From contig JADJOR010000002.1 in NCBI GenBank assembly GCA_016713665.1, positions 186,001 through 250,000 on the forward strand: a stretch of 64,000 bases of DNA, written 5' to 3'. Origin of the DNA: Deltaproteobacteria bacterium (GTDB taxonomy: Bacteria > Myxococcota_A > UBA9160 > UBA4427). This document shows, one piece after another, positions 24,559 through 35,099 of this stretch (positions are counted from its first letter, which is position 1; the number at the start of each line of letters is the position of its first letter). The notes under the pieces are model-generated. The model did not search any database and had not been told where the DNA came from. It saw only the letters and a program-made list of their open reading frames with translations. Position numbers and translations under genes: made by a program.

Positions 24559-27500
24559 GCGCGACTCCGGAACCGATCGCGGTCGTCGGCATCGGATGCC
24601 GCTACGCGGACGTCCGGGGGCCGGCCGAGTTCTACGAGATCGTGCGCGGTCGGCGCAATACGGTCCGCGAGGCGCCGCGCCACCGTGTCGAGCTCGGGTA
24701 CGACATCGATCATTTCTACGACCCGCGGCCCCGCATCCCGGGCAAGATCTCCTCGAAGAAGGGCGGCTTCCTCGAGCATCCCGAGCTCTTCGACCCGGAT
24801 GCCTTCGGCATCGCCCCCCGCGACGCGCTGACGATGGAGCCGCAGCAGCGGCTGATGATCGAGGTGACCTGGGACGCCCTGGACGATGCCGGGATCCCGA
24901 TCGAGTCGGTCGCCGGCGAACGCGTCGCCGTGATCCTCGGCTACATGGCCGAGGATTATTCCCGCGAGCGCGCCGGCGTCCTCGGCGAGGCCGCCGTCTA
25001 CCGGGGCCACGACGTCTTCACCGTCGGCGGCATGTCCCACGCCGTCCTCTCGGGCCGCATCTCCTTCCTGCTCGGGGTGACCGGCCCGAGCCTGACCCTC
25101 GACACCGCCTGCTCGTCCTCGCTCTACGCCGCCCATCTCGCCTGCGAGAGCCTGCGCCGGGGCGAGTCGAAGATGGCGATCGCCGGCGGGGCGAATCTCT
25201 TCCTCTCGCCGGAGGGCAACATCGCGCTCTCGAGGAGCGGCATGCTCTCGATGTCGGGGGCCTGCAAGGCCTTCGATGCGTCGGCCGACGGCTTCGTCCG
25301 CGCCGAGGGGGCGGGGGTCGTCGTGCTGCGGCCGCTCTCCGACGCGCTCGCCGCGGGCAACCCGATCTACGCGGTGATCCGAGGCAGCGGCATCAGCGCC
25401 GACGGCCGCGACGGAGGCCACATGATGGCCCCCGGTCGCAAGGGCCAGGCCCAGGCCATGCGCGACGCCTACGCGATGGCCGGCGTCTCCCCGCCGACGT
25501 CCATTATGTCGAGACCCACGGCACGGGCACGATGATCGGCGACCCGGTCGAGATCGGCGCGCTCGCCGACGTGATGGGTCCCGGCCGCTCGCCCGACCGC
25601 CCGCTGCGCGTCGCTTCCATCAAGGGCAATCTCGGCCACACCGAGTCCGCCTCCGGCGTGGCCGGCCTGATCAACGCCTGCCTCGCGATCCGGAACCGAA
25701 CGCTCCCGCCGCAGCTCCATTTCGAGACCCCGAGCCCCGCGATTCCCTGGGACGAGGTCCCGATCCAGGTCCAGCGCGAGCTCGAGCCCTGGCCCCATCC
25801 CGAGAAGCCGCTCGTCGGCGTCAACTCCTTCGGCATCAGCGGCACCAACGCCCACTTCATCCTCGAGGCCCCGCCGGAGCCCCCGCACCGCGCCCGCGCC
25901 CCGCGCTCGACGGGCCCGTCCTGCTGCCGATCACGGCCCACGACCCGAACGCGCTCCAGGAGACCGCCGAGAAGCTCCGCGACCTGCTCGTCGCACGGCC
26001 CGAGCTCGATCTGCGCGATCTCGCCTACACGCTCTCGCGTCGTCGCAGTCTGCGCGCTCATCGCCTCGCCGTCGTGGCAGCAACGGCCGACGAGGCCCGG
26101 CAGGCCCTCGACGCCTATCTCGCAGGCGAGGCGAGCCCGGATCTGCGCACGGGTCACGCTGGCGTCGCGGGCTCGGCTCCGGTCGTCATGGTCTTTCCGG
26201 GGCAGGGCTCCCAGTGGCTCGGCATGGGTCGCGGGCTGCTCCGTCGCGAGCAGGCCTTCGCCGAGGCGATCGATCGCCTCGACGCCGCCTATCGGGCCCA
26301 CGTCGACTGGTCGCTGCGGGCGGTGCTCGAAGGACTTCCGGCTCGCAAAGGCGGCCTCGACGTCGACTGGACGACGCGGCTCGACGTCCTCCAGCCCGTG
26401 CTCGTCGCGGTCGAGGTCGCGCTCGCTTCGCTCTGGCGTCGATTCGGGGTCGAGCCCCAGCGTGTCCTCGGCCAGAGCATGGGCGAGCTCGCGGCGGCCC
26501 ACGTCGCAGGGGCGCTCGGGCTCGAGGACCTGGCGCGGATCGCCTGCGAGCGAGGGCGCATGGTCGCCCGGGCGGCCGGACGGGGGGCGATGGCGGTCGT
26601 GTCCCTCGGCCGCGACGAGGTCGCGCGCCGCCTGGCCGACGGGACGCCCGGCGTCGAGATCGCGGGCTCGAACTCGCCGACGACGACGATCCTCTCGGGC
26701 GACGCGCCCGCCGTCGCCGCGGCCGTCGAGGCCTTCGAGGCCGAGGGCGTCTTCGCGCGCAGGCTCGAGGTCGACTTCGCCTCCCACTGCTTCCACATGG
26801 ATCCGGTCGTCGAGCCCTTCCGCGCCGCGATCGGCGAGGTCGAGGCCCGTTCCGCCGCGATCCCCTTCGACTCGACCGTCGACGGCGAGACGAAGCGCGG
26901 CGAAGAGCTCGGCACCGACTACTGGCTCCGCAATCTCCGCGAGGCGGTCGCCTTCGATCGCGGGCTCGCGGCGTCGCTCGCGGGGGGCGGCGAGATCTTC
27001 CTCGAGGTCTCTCCGCATCCGGCCCTGCCGCGGGCGATCGACGAGACCGCGCAGGCGCTCGGTCACGCGCCGCGTTACGTCTCGTCGCTGCGCCGTGGCG
27101 AGGACGAGTCGCGCTGCCTGCTGCTCTCGCTGGCCGAGCTCTTCGTGCGGGGCCACGCGATCGCCTGGTCGGCGCTCCAGCCGGAAGGGCAGGTCGTCGA
27201 CCTGCCGCTCTACGCCTATCAACGCAAGCGCTACTTCTTCAGCGCGCGGACCCGCCTCGACACGTTCCGTCCGGTGCATCCGCTGCTCGGCGTACGCAGC
27301 GACAGCTCCGTCGATCCGCGACTGCATAGCTGGGACTTCCCGCTCGACGCCGACAGCGGGAGCTTCCTGCAGGACGTGCGCGCCCCGTCCGGCGCGAGCG
27401 GAGCCCCGGGCGCGAACGGGCGTCGAGCGCCGGAATCCCTGGCGATCGAGCTCGCGCTGGCGGCGGGCGAGGCGCTCTGGCCGGGGCGGGGGATCTCGAT

Positions 27501-30500
27501 CGAGGAGCTCGCGTTGGTCAGGCCCCTCGAGCTCCCGGCGGAGGGGCGGCGGACGGTGCAGGTCGTCGTCCGGGAAGAAGGGCCCGATGCCGCCGAGCTG
27601 CGGGTCGCGAGCCGCGCGCGCAGCGGGGAGGACTGGCTCCTGCACGCGACGGCGCGCCTCGTCGGGGCGGCATCGAGGGTCGCGATCGAGCCGCTCGTCC
27701 GGGAGGGCAACGCGAGCCGGTCCATCGACGACTACTACGCCGCCCTCGAGCGCTGCGGCGTCGGGACGAGCTCGCCGGGCCGTGTGCTGCGCGAGCTCGA
27801 AGTCGAGCCGGGCGGCGTGGCATCGGAGCCCGCCGCGGGCTCGTGTCTCGAGCGCGACGGTGACGGAACGCCCGGGGTCGTCGGCAAGCTGATGCTCCCG
27901 CGGAGCATCGAGTCCGAGTGGTACGCCTATCATGCCCATCCGCTGCTGCTCGACGCGGCTCTTCAGCTGACGGGGGCGCTCTTCGACGCGCCCGCCGCGG
28001 TCCGCATCCGGAGCATCGAGTCGATCGAGCTCGCGGCCGGCGTCGGCAGCGATTGTGTCTGCCGGGTACGGCGGCGTGGGGCGCGCGGGATCGGATCCCC
28101 GGGCTCGCCCGGCGTCGACGCAGCGGTCGCGGCCTCCTCGGCCGACGCCTGCTCGTCCGCCGACGCCTTCGATCGAGCGAGCCTCGTCGCCGATCTCGAT
28201 CTCTTCGATCGCAAGGGCGTCTGGGTCGGCTCGATCCGCGGGGTCTGCGCCGAGGCGCTTCCGGCGCGCACGGGGCGCGACGGCGCCGCCGCGAGCGAGT
28301 GGCACCGGATCGAGTGGCGGCTCGCCGACGAGGCCCTCCTCTCGACGTCGCGCGAAGTCGAGCGATTCATCCTGGTGTCGGACTCGGAGGCCCATGCGGC
28401 GTGGCTCGCCGCCGAGCTCGAGAAGCAGGGCGTCGAGATCCGTTTCTGCGAGAAGGTCGAGGATCTCGAGCCCCTCGTCCGTCTCCACCGCGCCACCGCC
28501 GACGGCCGCTACGGCTTCCTGCTCCTCGCCTGGGCCGACCGAGCCGACGAGGGCACGCCCGAGCCCGAGTTCCAGCGCGAATACCGCGTCGGCGAGTGGG
28601 CCGAGGCGATTCGCGCGCACACCGTCGACGCGGCCCAGATCTGGATCGCGACGCGCGGTCTGCAGCCCCGCGGCGACTCGGGCGCCACGGAGACGAGGGA
28701 CGATGCGGCCGGCACCGGCGACCTCGGCGAAGCCGGTCCGGACGCCGCACGGCCGAGCGCATCGCTGCCCGACGCGCGCCTGCGCCGCCATGTCGCCCGC
28801 GAGATCGACACCTTCGCGAGCTGCGCCGAGATGCAGCAGTGCCGCCTCTTCGACGCCCGGCGTGCGCTCGACGAGCTCGACCTCGCCTGGCTCGCGGCGC
28901 TGGTCGGTCGACCGGGGGAGGAACGCCAGTTCGTGATGGGGCGGGAGGGCGCGCGCGTGCCACGCCTCGTCGTCGTCGCCGAGGGCTCGGCTGCGGCGGG
29001 ATCCGCGCCGAGGCGGGCGGCGGGCTCGCGCAACTTCCGGGCGCTCGCCACGGGCCGCGAAGGTCGCGCCGCACTCGCCCTCCAGGTCTGCCCCGATCCC
29101 CCGCTCGAGGCGGGCGAGCTCCGCGTCGAGGTCGCGGCGGCCGCGCTCTCGGGCTTCGACGTCGCGACGGGGCTCGGGCTCGCGCGCGTCGCGCCGGTGT
29201 CGCCGGCGGACACTGCCCCGCTCCCGCAGCCCCCCGCGCTCGGCCTCGACTTCGCGGGCATCGTCACCGAGCTCGGTCCCGGCGTGCGGGACGTCGAGGT
29301 CGGCGATCGGGTCGTCGGCCTGCGGTCGGGGGCGACGACGCGCCGGCTGGTGGTCGGTCATCGCGCCGTCGCACGCATCCCCGAACGGATCGATTTCGTC
29401 CACGCGGCGAGCCTCGCGTGGCCTTCGCTGGTGGCAGCCCACGTGCTCGGCGAGGTCGCGCGGGTCCGCCCTGGGGAGCGCGTGCTCGTGGTGTCGGCGG
29501 GGGGCGGCGTCGGTCAAGCGCTCGTGGGCCGTGCCCGCGCGCTCGGCGCGAGCGTCTTCGCGACGGCGAGCAGCCCGGCGCGCCGCGCCGCGCTCGAGGC
29601 CCAGGGCGCCTGCGTCGTCGAGGGTGATGGGGCGGGCGAGGGCGACGGCGTCGATCGGTCGTCCGAGCTGCCGCGCTACGACGTGATCGTCGGGAGCGAG
29701 TCCGGGCCCGCGCTGCATGGCCGCCTCGGCGCGCTCGCCGAGGGCGGGCGTTATGTCGACCTCTGCCCGCGCGAGCGCTTCCTGCGCGAGGAGGTCGGGG
29801 CGCTCCGGCTCGGTCGCAACCGCGCCTATCTCGCCGTCGATTGCCTCGCGGCCCTCGAATCCGACGCGCGGGGCATCGGCGCCCGCCTCGAGGAAGCCCT
29901 CGCCGACTTCGAAGCGGGTGTCCTCGCCGCGATCCCCGTCACGAGCTTCCCGGTCTCCGAGGCGGCGCGGGCTCTGCGCTTCATGACCCAGAACCGGCAG
30001 ACCGGCCGAGTCGTGCTCGATCTCGCCCGGGCCGCCGAAGTCCGGCTGGCGTCGCCGTCGGGAGCCGATGCGGCGGAGCTCGATGCGCTCCGCTTCGTCG
30101 TCAGCGGCGCAGGCGAGTCGAGTCGGGCCACCGCGGTTCGCCGCGCCCTCGTGAGTCGGCTGCGGGCGCGGGCCGCCGCGGAGGTCGTCGAGCTCGACGC
30201 CGCGGCAGCGGGGGCGCTCGCGTCGGCGGCCGACGTGTGGATCCACGTCTCCGACGAATCGGCCGACTCCCGCGATCGACTGCGCCACCGGATGGCCGGC
30301 TCAGGGGCCCGCGACCGCATCCTCGTCTCGCTGCGGGAAGAGGTCGTCGGCGAGCCGGATCGCGATCGGGCCTGGGAGGCGAGACTCTGGGTCGATCGAC
30401 TCCTGCTCTCGGGGGGCCAGGCGGATGCGGGTCGCGCGAGCGATCGCGCTCCTGGTCTCTCCCTGGGGCTTTCGTTCGGTCTCCCGTCCGGAGACGATGG

Positions 30501-30978
30501 GGCGGCCGATCGCGTCGCACGGTCGGTGCTTCGGGCCTGGTCTTGTGGTCTGGCGAGCGATCAGGTCGTAGTGCTCCCGGCGGCCGAGCAGGCGCTACGG
30601 AGCGAGCGCGCCCCTTCGCCGTTGATGGCCTCCCTCGCGGCGGCGCATGCGGAGACCGCGAGCCGGGCCTTCGACCGCAGCGGATTCCTCGCCCTCTCGC
30701 CGCCCGAGCGGCGCGCGGCGCTCGGGCGGCACGTGGTCGAGGAGCTGGCCGGCGTGCTCGGCCTCGCGCCGGACCGCCGAGACCGCCTCGATCCCGGCAT
30801 CCGCCTCGACGCCCTCGGCCTCGATTCGCTGATGACGATGGAGCTCTTCATGGGCCTCGGTCGCAGCCTCGAGCTGCCGCTCGCGGCGGACTGGTTTCCG
30901 CCCGGTCCGACGCTCGCCGAGATCGCGCAGGTCCTGGTCCGACGGCTCGAAGCGAGTCTCGCGGGAGGCTCGGCATGA
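24555..30978 (+). pseudogene. Type I polyketide synthase with eroded reductive domains, two frameshifts
   Basis: One multidomain PKS of about 2140 residues in the order KS-AT-DH-(KR structural)-ER-KR-ACP. KS is intact: active Cys in DTACSSSLYAA, His in VETHGTGTMIGDP and KGNLGHTESA. AT has GQSMGE at the usual GHSxGE site and FASH where methylmalonyl-type ATs have YASH. DH keeps HPLLG and HPLLLDAALQ, but the catalytic HxxxGxxxxP His is absent (FLQDVRAPSG). The ER has SAGGGVGQAL but is shortened; the final KR has no recognisable Rossmann or Tyr-Asn site. ACP is intact (LGLDSLMTME). The frame shifts at about 25490 and 25905, each repaired by adding one C to a CCCC run. GTG 24555 overlaps the lipocalin stop; ATGA links it to the hydrolase. 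Confidence 0.85.
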
Positions 30979-32021
30979 CGCGCAAGCTCGACTCGGGCTT
31001 CCGCGCGGCGCCGCTGCCGCTCGCCTTCTCGGATCCGCGGGGCCACGGCATGCCCGTGCTCTTCGTCCACGGGTTCGGCCACAATCGCGTCGTCTGGGAG
31101 AAGCTCGCGGCGTCGCTGCCGGAGTCGTGGCGGCCGATCGCCGTCGATCTGCGGGGTCATGCGGAGTCGCCCTGGTCGCCCGCCGGCGAATACGAGCTCG
31201 ACTGTTATGCGGCGGATCTGGACGGCGTGGTCTCCTCGCTCGGCATCGAGCGCGTCCACGTCGTCGCCCACTCTCTCGGCGGCAACGTCGCGACCCTCTT
31301 CGCCGCGGGGACTCGGGCCCGCATTCTGTCGCTCGTCCTCGTCGACACCGGTCCGTCCCTCGAGTCGGGCGGCTCGGATCACGTCGTCGACGAGGTCGAG
31401 AGCGCGCTGCGCAGCTTCGCGTCGGTGGCGGAGTACCGGGCCTGGCTCGCGAAGATCCATCCGATGGGCGATGGCGCGCTGCTCGATCGCCTGGCCGAGA
31501 CCGGCGTCGTGCGACGCATCGACGGTCGCTTCGAGCCGGCCCTGGATCCGGGCGTGCTCGGCGAGGGCGGTCTCGGGGAGAGCGTCGCGCCCGATGCGCT
31601 GGCGGAGCGGACACGGACGCTCTGGCAGGCGCTCGGTGCGCTCGCGTGTCCCGTCCTGGTCGTGCGTGGCGGACTCTCGGCGATCCTCTCGGAGAAGATC
31701 GCGGGGGAGATGGTCGACCAGGTCCTGCTCGACGGCCGGCTCGTCACGCTCCCGCGCGCCGGCCATGGCGTCATGCTCGACGATCCCGACGGCCTCGCCC
31801 GCGCGGTCGTCGAGTTCCTGGGCGGACTCCCGGTCTACACCTCGAGAGCGTCCAGTCTGCCGATCGAGCGGATCGCGTCGGGACCGCACGGCCCGGCCGA
31901 CCCGGTTCTTCCGGCGGATCCGACGTCGCGATCGACCGCCGTCGCGCCCCTGGCTGCCCCGGCGGCTTCGCCGCCCGCCGCGCCCCGGAAGGCGCCGACC
32001 TTTCCGACTCCGCTTGCCTAG
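30975..32021 (+). CDS. Alpha/beta hydrolase downstream of PKS
   Basis: A 348-residue alpha/beta hydrolase. Features are VLFVHGFGHN (oxyanion His-Gly), nucleophile elbow VVAHSLGGNVA near residue 98, an Asp on the later strand PVLVVRGG region, and catalytic His in PRAGHGVMLDDP near residue 260. About 60 C-terminal residues are Pro/Ala-rich and probably disordered. The ATG overlaps the PKS stop as ATGA, so translation is coupled and the likely role is product release or editing for the PKS. It ends on CTAG shared with the convergent SET-domain gene. Confidence 0.85.
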   Translation: MTRKLDSGFRAAPLPLAFSDPRGHGMPVLFVHGFGHNRVVWEKLAASLPESWRPIAVDLRGHAESPWSPAGEYELDCYAADLDGVVSSLGIERVHVVAHSLGGNVATLFAAGTRARILSLVLVDTGPSLESGGSDHVVDEVESALRSFASVAEYRAWLAKIHPMGDGALLDRLAETGVVRRIDGRFEPALDPGVLGEGGLGESVAPDALAERTRTLWQALGALACPVLVVRGGLSAILSEKIAGEMVDQVLLDGRLVTLPRAGHGVMLDDPDGLARAVVEFLGGLPVYTSRASSLPIERIASGPHGPADPVLPADPTSRSTAVAPLAAPAASPPAAPRKAPTFPTPLA

Positions 32022-32542
32022 CGCCGCCCCTCGGCGAGCCGCGCGTCGAGATAGGGCGCCCGGTAGCCCCGATAGCGCTCGATGAGCTCGGGCTGGCACC
32101 AGTCCTTGCCCGTCACCCGCTTGCGACAGAGGGCCGCCCCGCAGCCGCAGTCGAACTCGTCGTAGTCGCAGCCGTCGCTCATGGCGTAGTCGAAGGTGAT
32201 CTCCTCGCCGGGGGCGATGTCGCGCAGGGCGACCAGCGAGATCTGGCCCCGCAGCCCGGCGTTGGGCTCACAGCTGTGGTTCACCCAGTCGGCGGGGCCC
32301 GGCTTGGTCGAGACGAGGAAGCAATCCTCGTCGACCTGGATCACGAGGGGGCGCACCTCGGGGGAGAGCTGCTCGACCTGCTTGCGGTCGATCACGTCTC
32401 CGCCGAAGACGATCAGCAGCCGGCCTCGTGGGATGGGTTGGTCGGCAAAGACACCCCGGCCCCCCTTGTTTGCGATCTCCACGCCACGCAAACCGGGGGC
32501 GAGGAAGGAATTGAACATTCGGATGGCCGTCCGCCGGATCAC
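32018..32542 (-). CDS. SET-domain protein
   Basis: A 174-residue small SET-domain protein. The SET core shows GRGVFADQPIPRGRLLI (the first strand pair), NHSCEPNAGL (the pseudoknot motif that contacts AdoMet), and EEITFDYAMSDG. A post-SET Cys cluster follows (CGCGAALC), as in lysine methyltransferases. It presumably methylates a lysine on a protein; bacterial targets are mostly unknown. Start is uncertain: GTG 32542 or ATG 32518 (MFNSFLAPG); neither has a strong ribosome binding site. Convergent with the PKS-associated hydrolase, sharing CTAG as stop. Confidence 0.85.
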   Translation of the reverse strand: MIRRTAIRMFNSFLAPGLRGVEIANKGGRGVFADQPIPRGRLLIVFGGDVIDRKQVEQLSPEVRPLVIQVDEDCFLVSTKPGPADWVNHSCEPNAGLRGQISLVALRDIAPGEEITFDYAMSDGCDYDEFDCGCGAALCRKRVTGKDWCQPELIERYRGYRAPYLDARLAEGRR

Positions 32543-32581
32543 ACGCGAGGGCGCTCCAGCTCCGCGGAATTTCCGCGTTAT

Positions 32582-34141
32582 CTACCGCCGCGGGGAGTCG
32601 CCGTCAATGGCCGACCAGTAGTGCTTGCGCAGCTCCGCCTTGCGCAGCTTGCCCGTCGGCAGCCGGGGCAGGCTCTCGGCGAAATCGACGGAGGTCGGAC
32701 ATTTGTAGTGGGCGATCCGCGCGCGGGTGAACGCGATCAGCTCGGCCTCGAGCTCCGGGCCGGGCCGCGCCCCGTCGGCGGCCACGACCACGGCCTTCAC
32801 CTGCTCGCCCATCTCCGGATGGGGTACACCGATCACGGCGACGTCCGCGACCGCCGGGTGCATCACGAGCTCGTTCTCGACCTCCTGCGGATAGATGTTG
32901 ACGCCGCCGGAGATGATCATGTGGGAGATGCGGTCGGTCAGGAAGAGATAGCCGTCGGCGTCGACGTAGCCGACGTCGCCGAGCGAGCTGAAGCCCCGGT
33001 CGTTGAAGGCCTCGCCCGTCTTCTTCGGGTCGTTGTGGTATTCGAAGCGCGTCCCGGATTCGAACCAGATCTGCCCCGCCTCGCCCGCGGGCAGCTCGTT
33101 CCCGTTTTCGTCGAGGATGTGGAGCTTGCCGAGGAGCGGCTTGCCGACGGAGCCCGGCCGTGCGAGCCATTCCTGCGCCCCGATGGCGCAGAAGCCGTTC
33201 CCCTCGCTGCCCGCATAATATTCCTCGATCGCGTCGCCGAACCACGCGATCATCGCGCGCTTCACGTCGATCGGGCAGGGCGCCGCCGCGTGGACCGCCT
33301 TCTCGAGGCTCGAGACGTCGAAGCGCTTCCGCTCGGCCTCGGGCAGCTTCAGCATGCGGACGAAATGGGTCGGGACGAACTGGGCGTGGGTGACCCGGTA
33401 GCGCTCGATCAGCGCGAGGGCCTTCGCCGCGTCGTAGCGCTCCATCAGGACGATCGTGCCGCCGAGGCGCTGGATCGAGGTCGTCCAGCCGAGGGGGGCT
33501 GCGTGGTAGAGCGGCGCGGGGCAGAGGTAGATCGAGTCGGCCGTGACGCCGTACTTGAACTGGAAGAGGGTGGTCAGTCCGCCGCTCGTCTCGCCGAAGG
33601 CCGCGCCGGAGAGCGGGGGCTTGATGCCCTTGGGCCGACCCGTCGTCCCGGACGAGTAGAACATGATCGCGCCCTCGATCTCGTTCTCGAGGGCTTTCGG
33701 CGGCTGGCCCGAGATCGCGTCCTCGTAGCTCGCGAATCCCGGAGCCGTCCCGTCGAGCATGAGCCGCAGGCCCACGCGGCCGAGATGCGGCTCGAGCTCG
33801 CGGGCGATCGGCGCGAGCTGCTTCGAGGTGAAGAGCGCCGTCGCCTCGCAGTCCTCGACGATGTAGCCGACCTCCTCGGCCTTCAGATGCCAGTTGATCG
33901 GCGTCGTGTAGAGGCCCGCGCGCTGGGCCCCCCAGACGATCTCGAAATAACGCGGGTGGTTCTCGAGCAGGATCGCGACGTGGTCCCCGGGCCGGAGGCC
34001 GGCCTCCCGCAGCAATCGCGCGACCCGCTTCGAGCGTTCGTCGAGCTCGCGGTAGGTCAAGATCGCGCCGCTCTCGGCGGCGATGACGGCGGGCGCGTCG
34101 CCGCGGGTCTCGACATGGGCACCGGGCTCGTAGCGTGTCAT
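32582..34141 (-). CDS. Acyl-CoA synthetase (AMP-forming)
   Basis: A 519-residue ANL-superfamily ligase, which adenylates a carboxylic acid and transfers it to CoA. Motifs in order: P-loop FYSSGTTGRPKG near residue 175, YHAAPLGW, the aromatic YYAGSEGNG, LGDVGYVDADGYLFLTDR (A7-A8), and catalytic Lys in LPTGKLRKAEL near the C-terminus. It resembles fatty-acyl-CoA synthetases of the FadD type rather than acetyl-CoA synthetase. ATG 34141 with AGGATC upstream. It lies alone on the minus strand between the SET gene and the HAD gene. Confidence 0.9.
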   Translation of the reverse strand: MTRYEPGAHVETRGDAPAVIAAESGAILTYRELDERSKRVARLLREAGLRPGDHVAILLENHPRYFEIVWGAQRAGLYTTPINWHLKAEEVGYIVEDCEATALFTSKQLAPIARELEPHLGRVGLRLMLDGTAPGFASYEDAISGQPPKALENEIEGAIMFYSSGTTGRPKGIKPPLSGAAFGETSGGLTTLFQFKYGVTADSIYLCPAPLYHAAPLGWTTSIQRLGGTIVLMERYDAAKALALIERYRVTHAQFVPTHFVRMLKLPEAERKRFDVSSLEKAVHAAAPCPIDVKRAMIAWFGDAIEEYYAGSEGNGFCAIGAQEWLARPGSVGKPLLGKLHILDENGNELPAGEAGQIWFESGTRFEYHNDPKKTGEAFNDRGFSSLGDVGYVDADGYLFLTDRISHMIISGGVNIYPQEVENELVMHPAVADVAVIGVPHPEMGEQVKAVVVAADGARPGPELEAELIAFTRARIAHYKCPTSVDFAESLPRLPTGKLRKAELRKHYWSAIDGDSPRR

Positions 34142-34295
34142 CGGATCCTCCGTATTCCCATAGCCCGCTCGCCCGCTCGCAGGTCGGACGCCCGTTCGGT
34201 GGTCGCGGTCTCGCGTGCTGGCCCGGCGCGAGAGTGTCCCCCCGATCGCGGCATTGGCAACCGGGGCCGGGTCCTTCGCCGAAGGACGGCGTCGT

Positions 34296-35099
34296 TCAGC
34301 GGGGCCGCTCGCTCCGCCCGAGCGCCGCGAGCAATCGCTCGCGCACCGCGCTCCCCCGCGGCCGCACCGCCCGCATCCCCGCCGGCTCCGGCACGCGGAT
34401 CACCGGCCAGCCGCGCCGGCCCGCCACCGCCCGCATCCGCCGCCCCGGATTGACCGGCCGCGGATGGCCCACGAGGAACATCGAGGCGACGTCCTCGGAG
34501 CCGTCGGCGTAGAAGTGGCTGTCGGCGAGGTCGATGTCGTGGGCCTCGGCGAAGGCCTGGGCGGCGCGGGCCTTGCCTTCGGCCCAGATCACGCCGCCCT
34601 CGATCCGGCCCGTCAGGTCGCCCCGCTCGTCGACCGCGAGGCGATTGCAGAGCACATGCTCGATGCCGAGGACCCGAGCGACGGGGTCGGCCTGGAAGCT
34701 CGTCGCCGAGGTCGCGAGCACGACGGTGTGGTCGCGTTCGCGGTGGGCGAAGACGAGCTCGACGATCGGCAGCTGGAGCCGCGCGCGGATCTCGCGCTCG
34801 AAGAGCTCGCGGCCGAGGGCCTCGAGCTCCGCGGCGGGGCGGCCGGCGAGGGTGCCGAGGGAGAGCTCGAGGAACTCGTCGAACTGGATCCGGCCGAAGA
34901 GGCCCTCGAGGCCGAGGCGGAGGATCTCGGCGACGACGCCCGAGTCGAGCTCGCCCTGGCGCAGGCGATTCTCGAGGAAGGCGGCGGCGGTGAAGCCCGT
35001 GACCAGGGTGCCGTCGAGATCGAAGAAGGCCGCGACCGCGGGCCCGGCGCGGCCTCGATCGACCTCGGCGAGCGCCTGGGCATGGGAGAGCGGCGTCAT
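34296..35099 (-). CDS. HAD-IB family phosphatase
   Basis: A 267-residue haloacid-dehalogenase-type phosphatase (PSP-like, subfamily IB). The nucleophile motif AFFDLDGTLV is near residue 24, motif II LATSATSF near residue 145, and motif III/IV GSEDVASMFLVG with the metal Asp-type residues near 205. In some bacteria such proteins sit beside acyltransferases and dephosphorylate phospholipid intermediates such as phosphatidate or lyso-PA. Its ATG overlaps the stop of the WS/DGAT-like gene (ATGA), so it is the last gene of the enoyl-CoA hydratase/acyltransferase/HAD operon. Confidence 0.9.
   Translation of the reverse strand: MTPLSHAQALAEVDRGRAGPAVAAFFDLDGTLVTGFTAAAFLENRLRQGELDSGVVAEILRLGLEGLFGRIQFDEFLELSLGTLAGRPAAELEALGRELFEREIRARLQLPIVELVFAHRERDHTVVLATSATSFQADPVARVLGIEHVLCNRLAVDERGDLTGRIEGGVIWAEGKARAAQAFAEAHDIDLADSHFYADGSEDVASMFLVGHPRPVNPGRRMRAVAGRRGWPVIRVPEPAGMRAVRPRGSAVRERLLAALGRSERPR

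Noticed and set aside
25504..30288. 1594-residue open frame on the minus strand across the PKS
   Set aside because: It is the antisense of a recognisable PKS; the translation is Arg/Asp/Glu-rich without any family motif, as expected from antisense frames in high-GC coding DNA.
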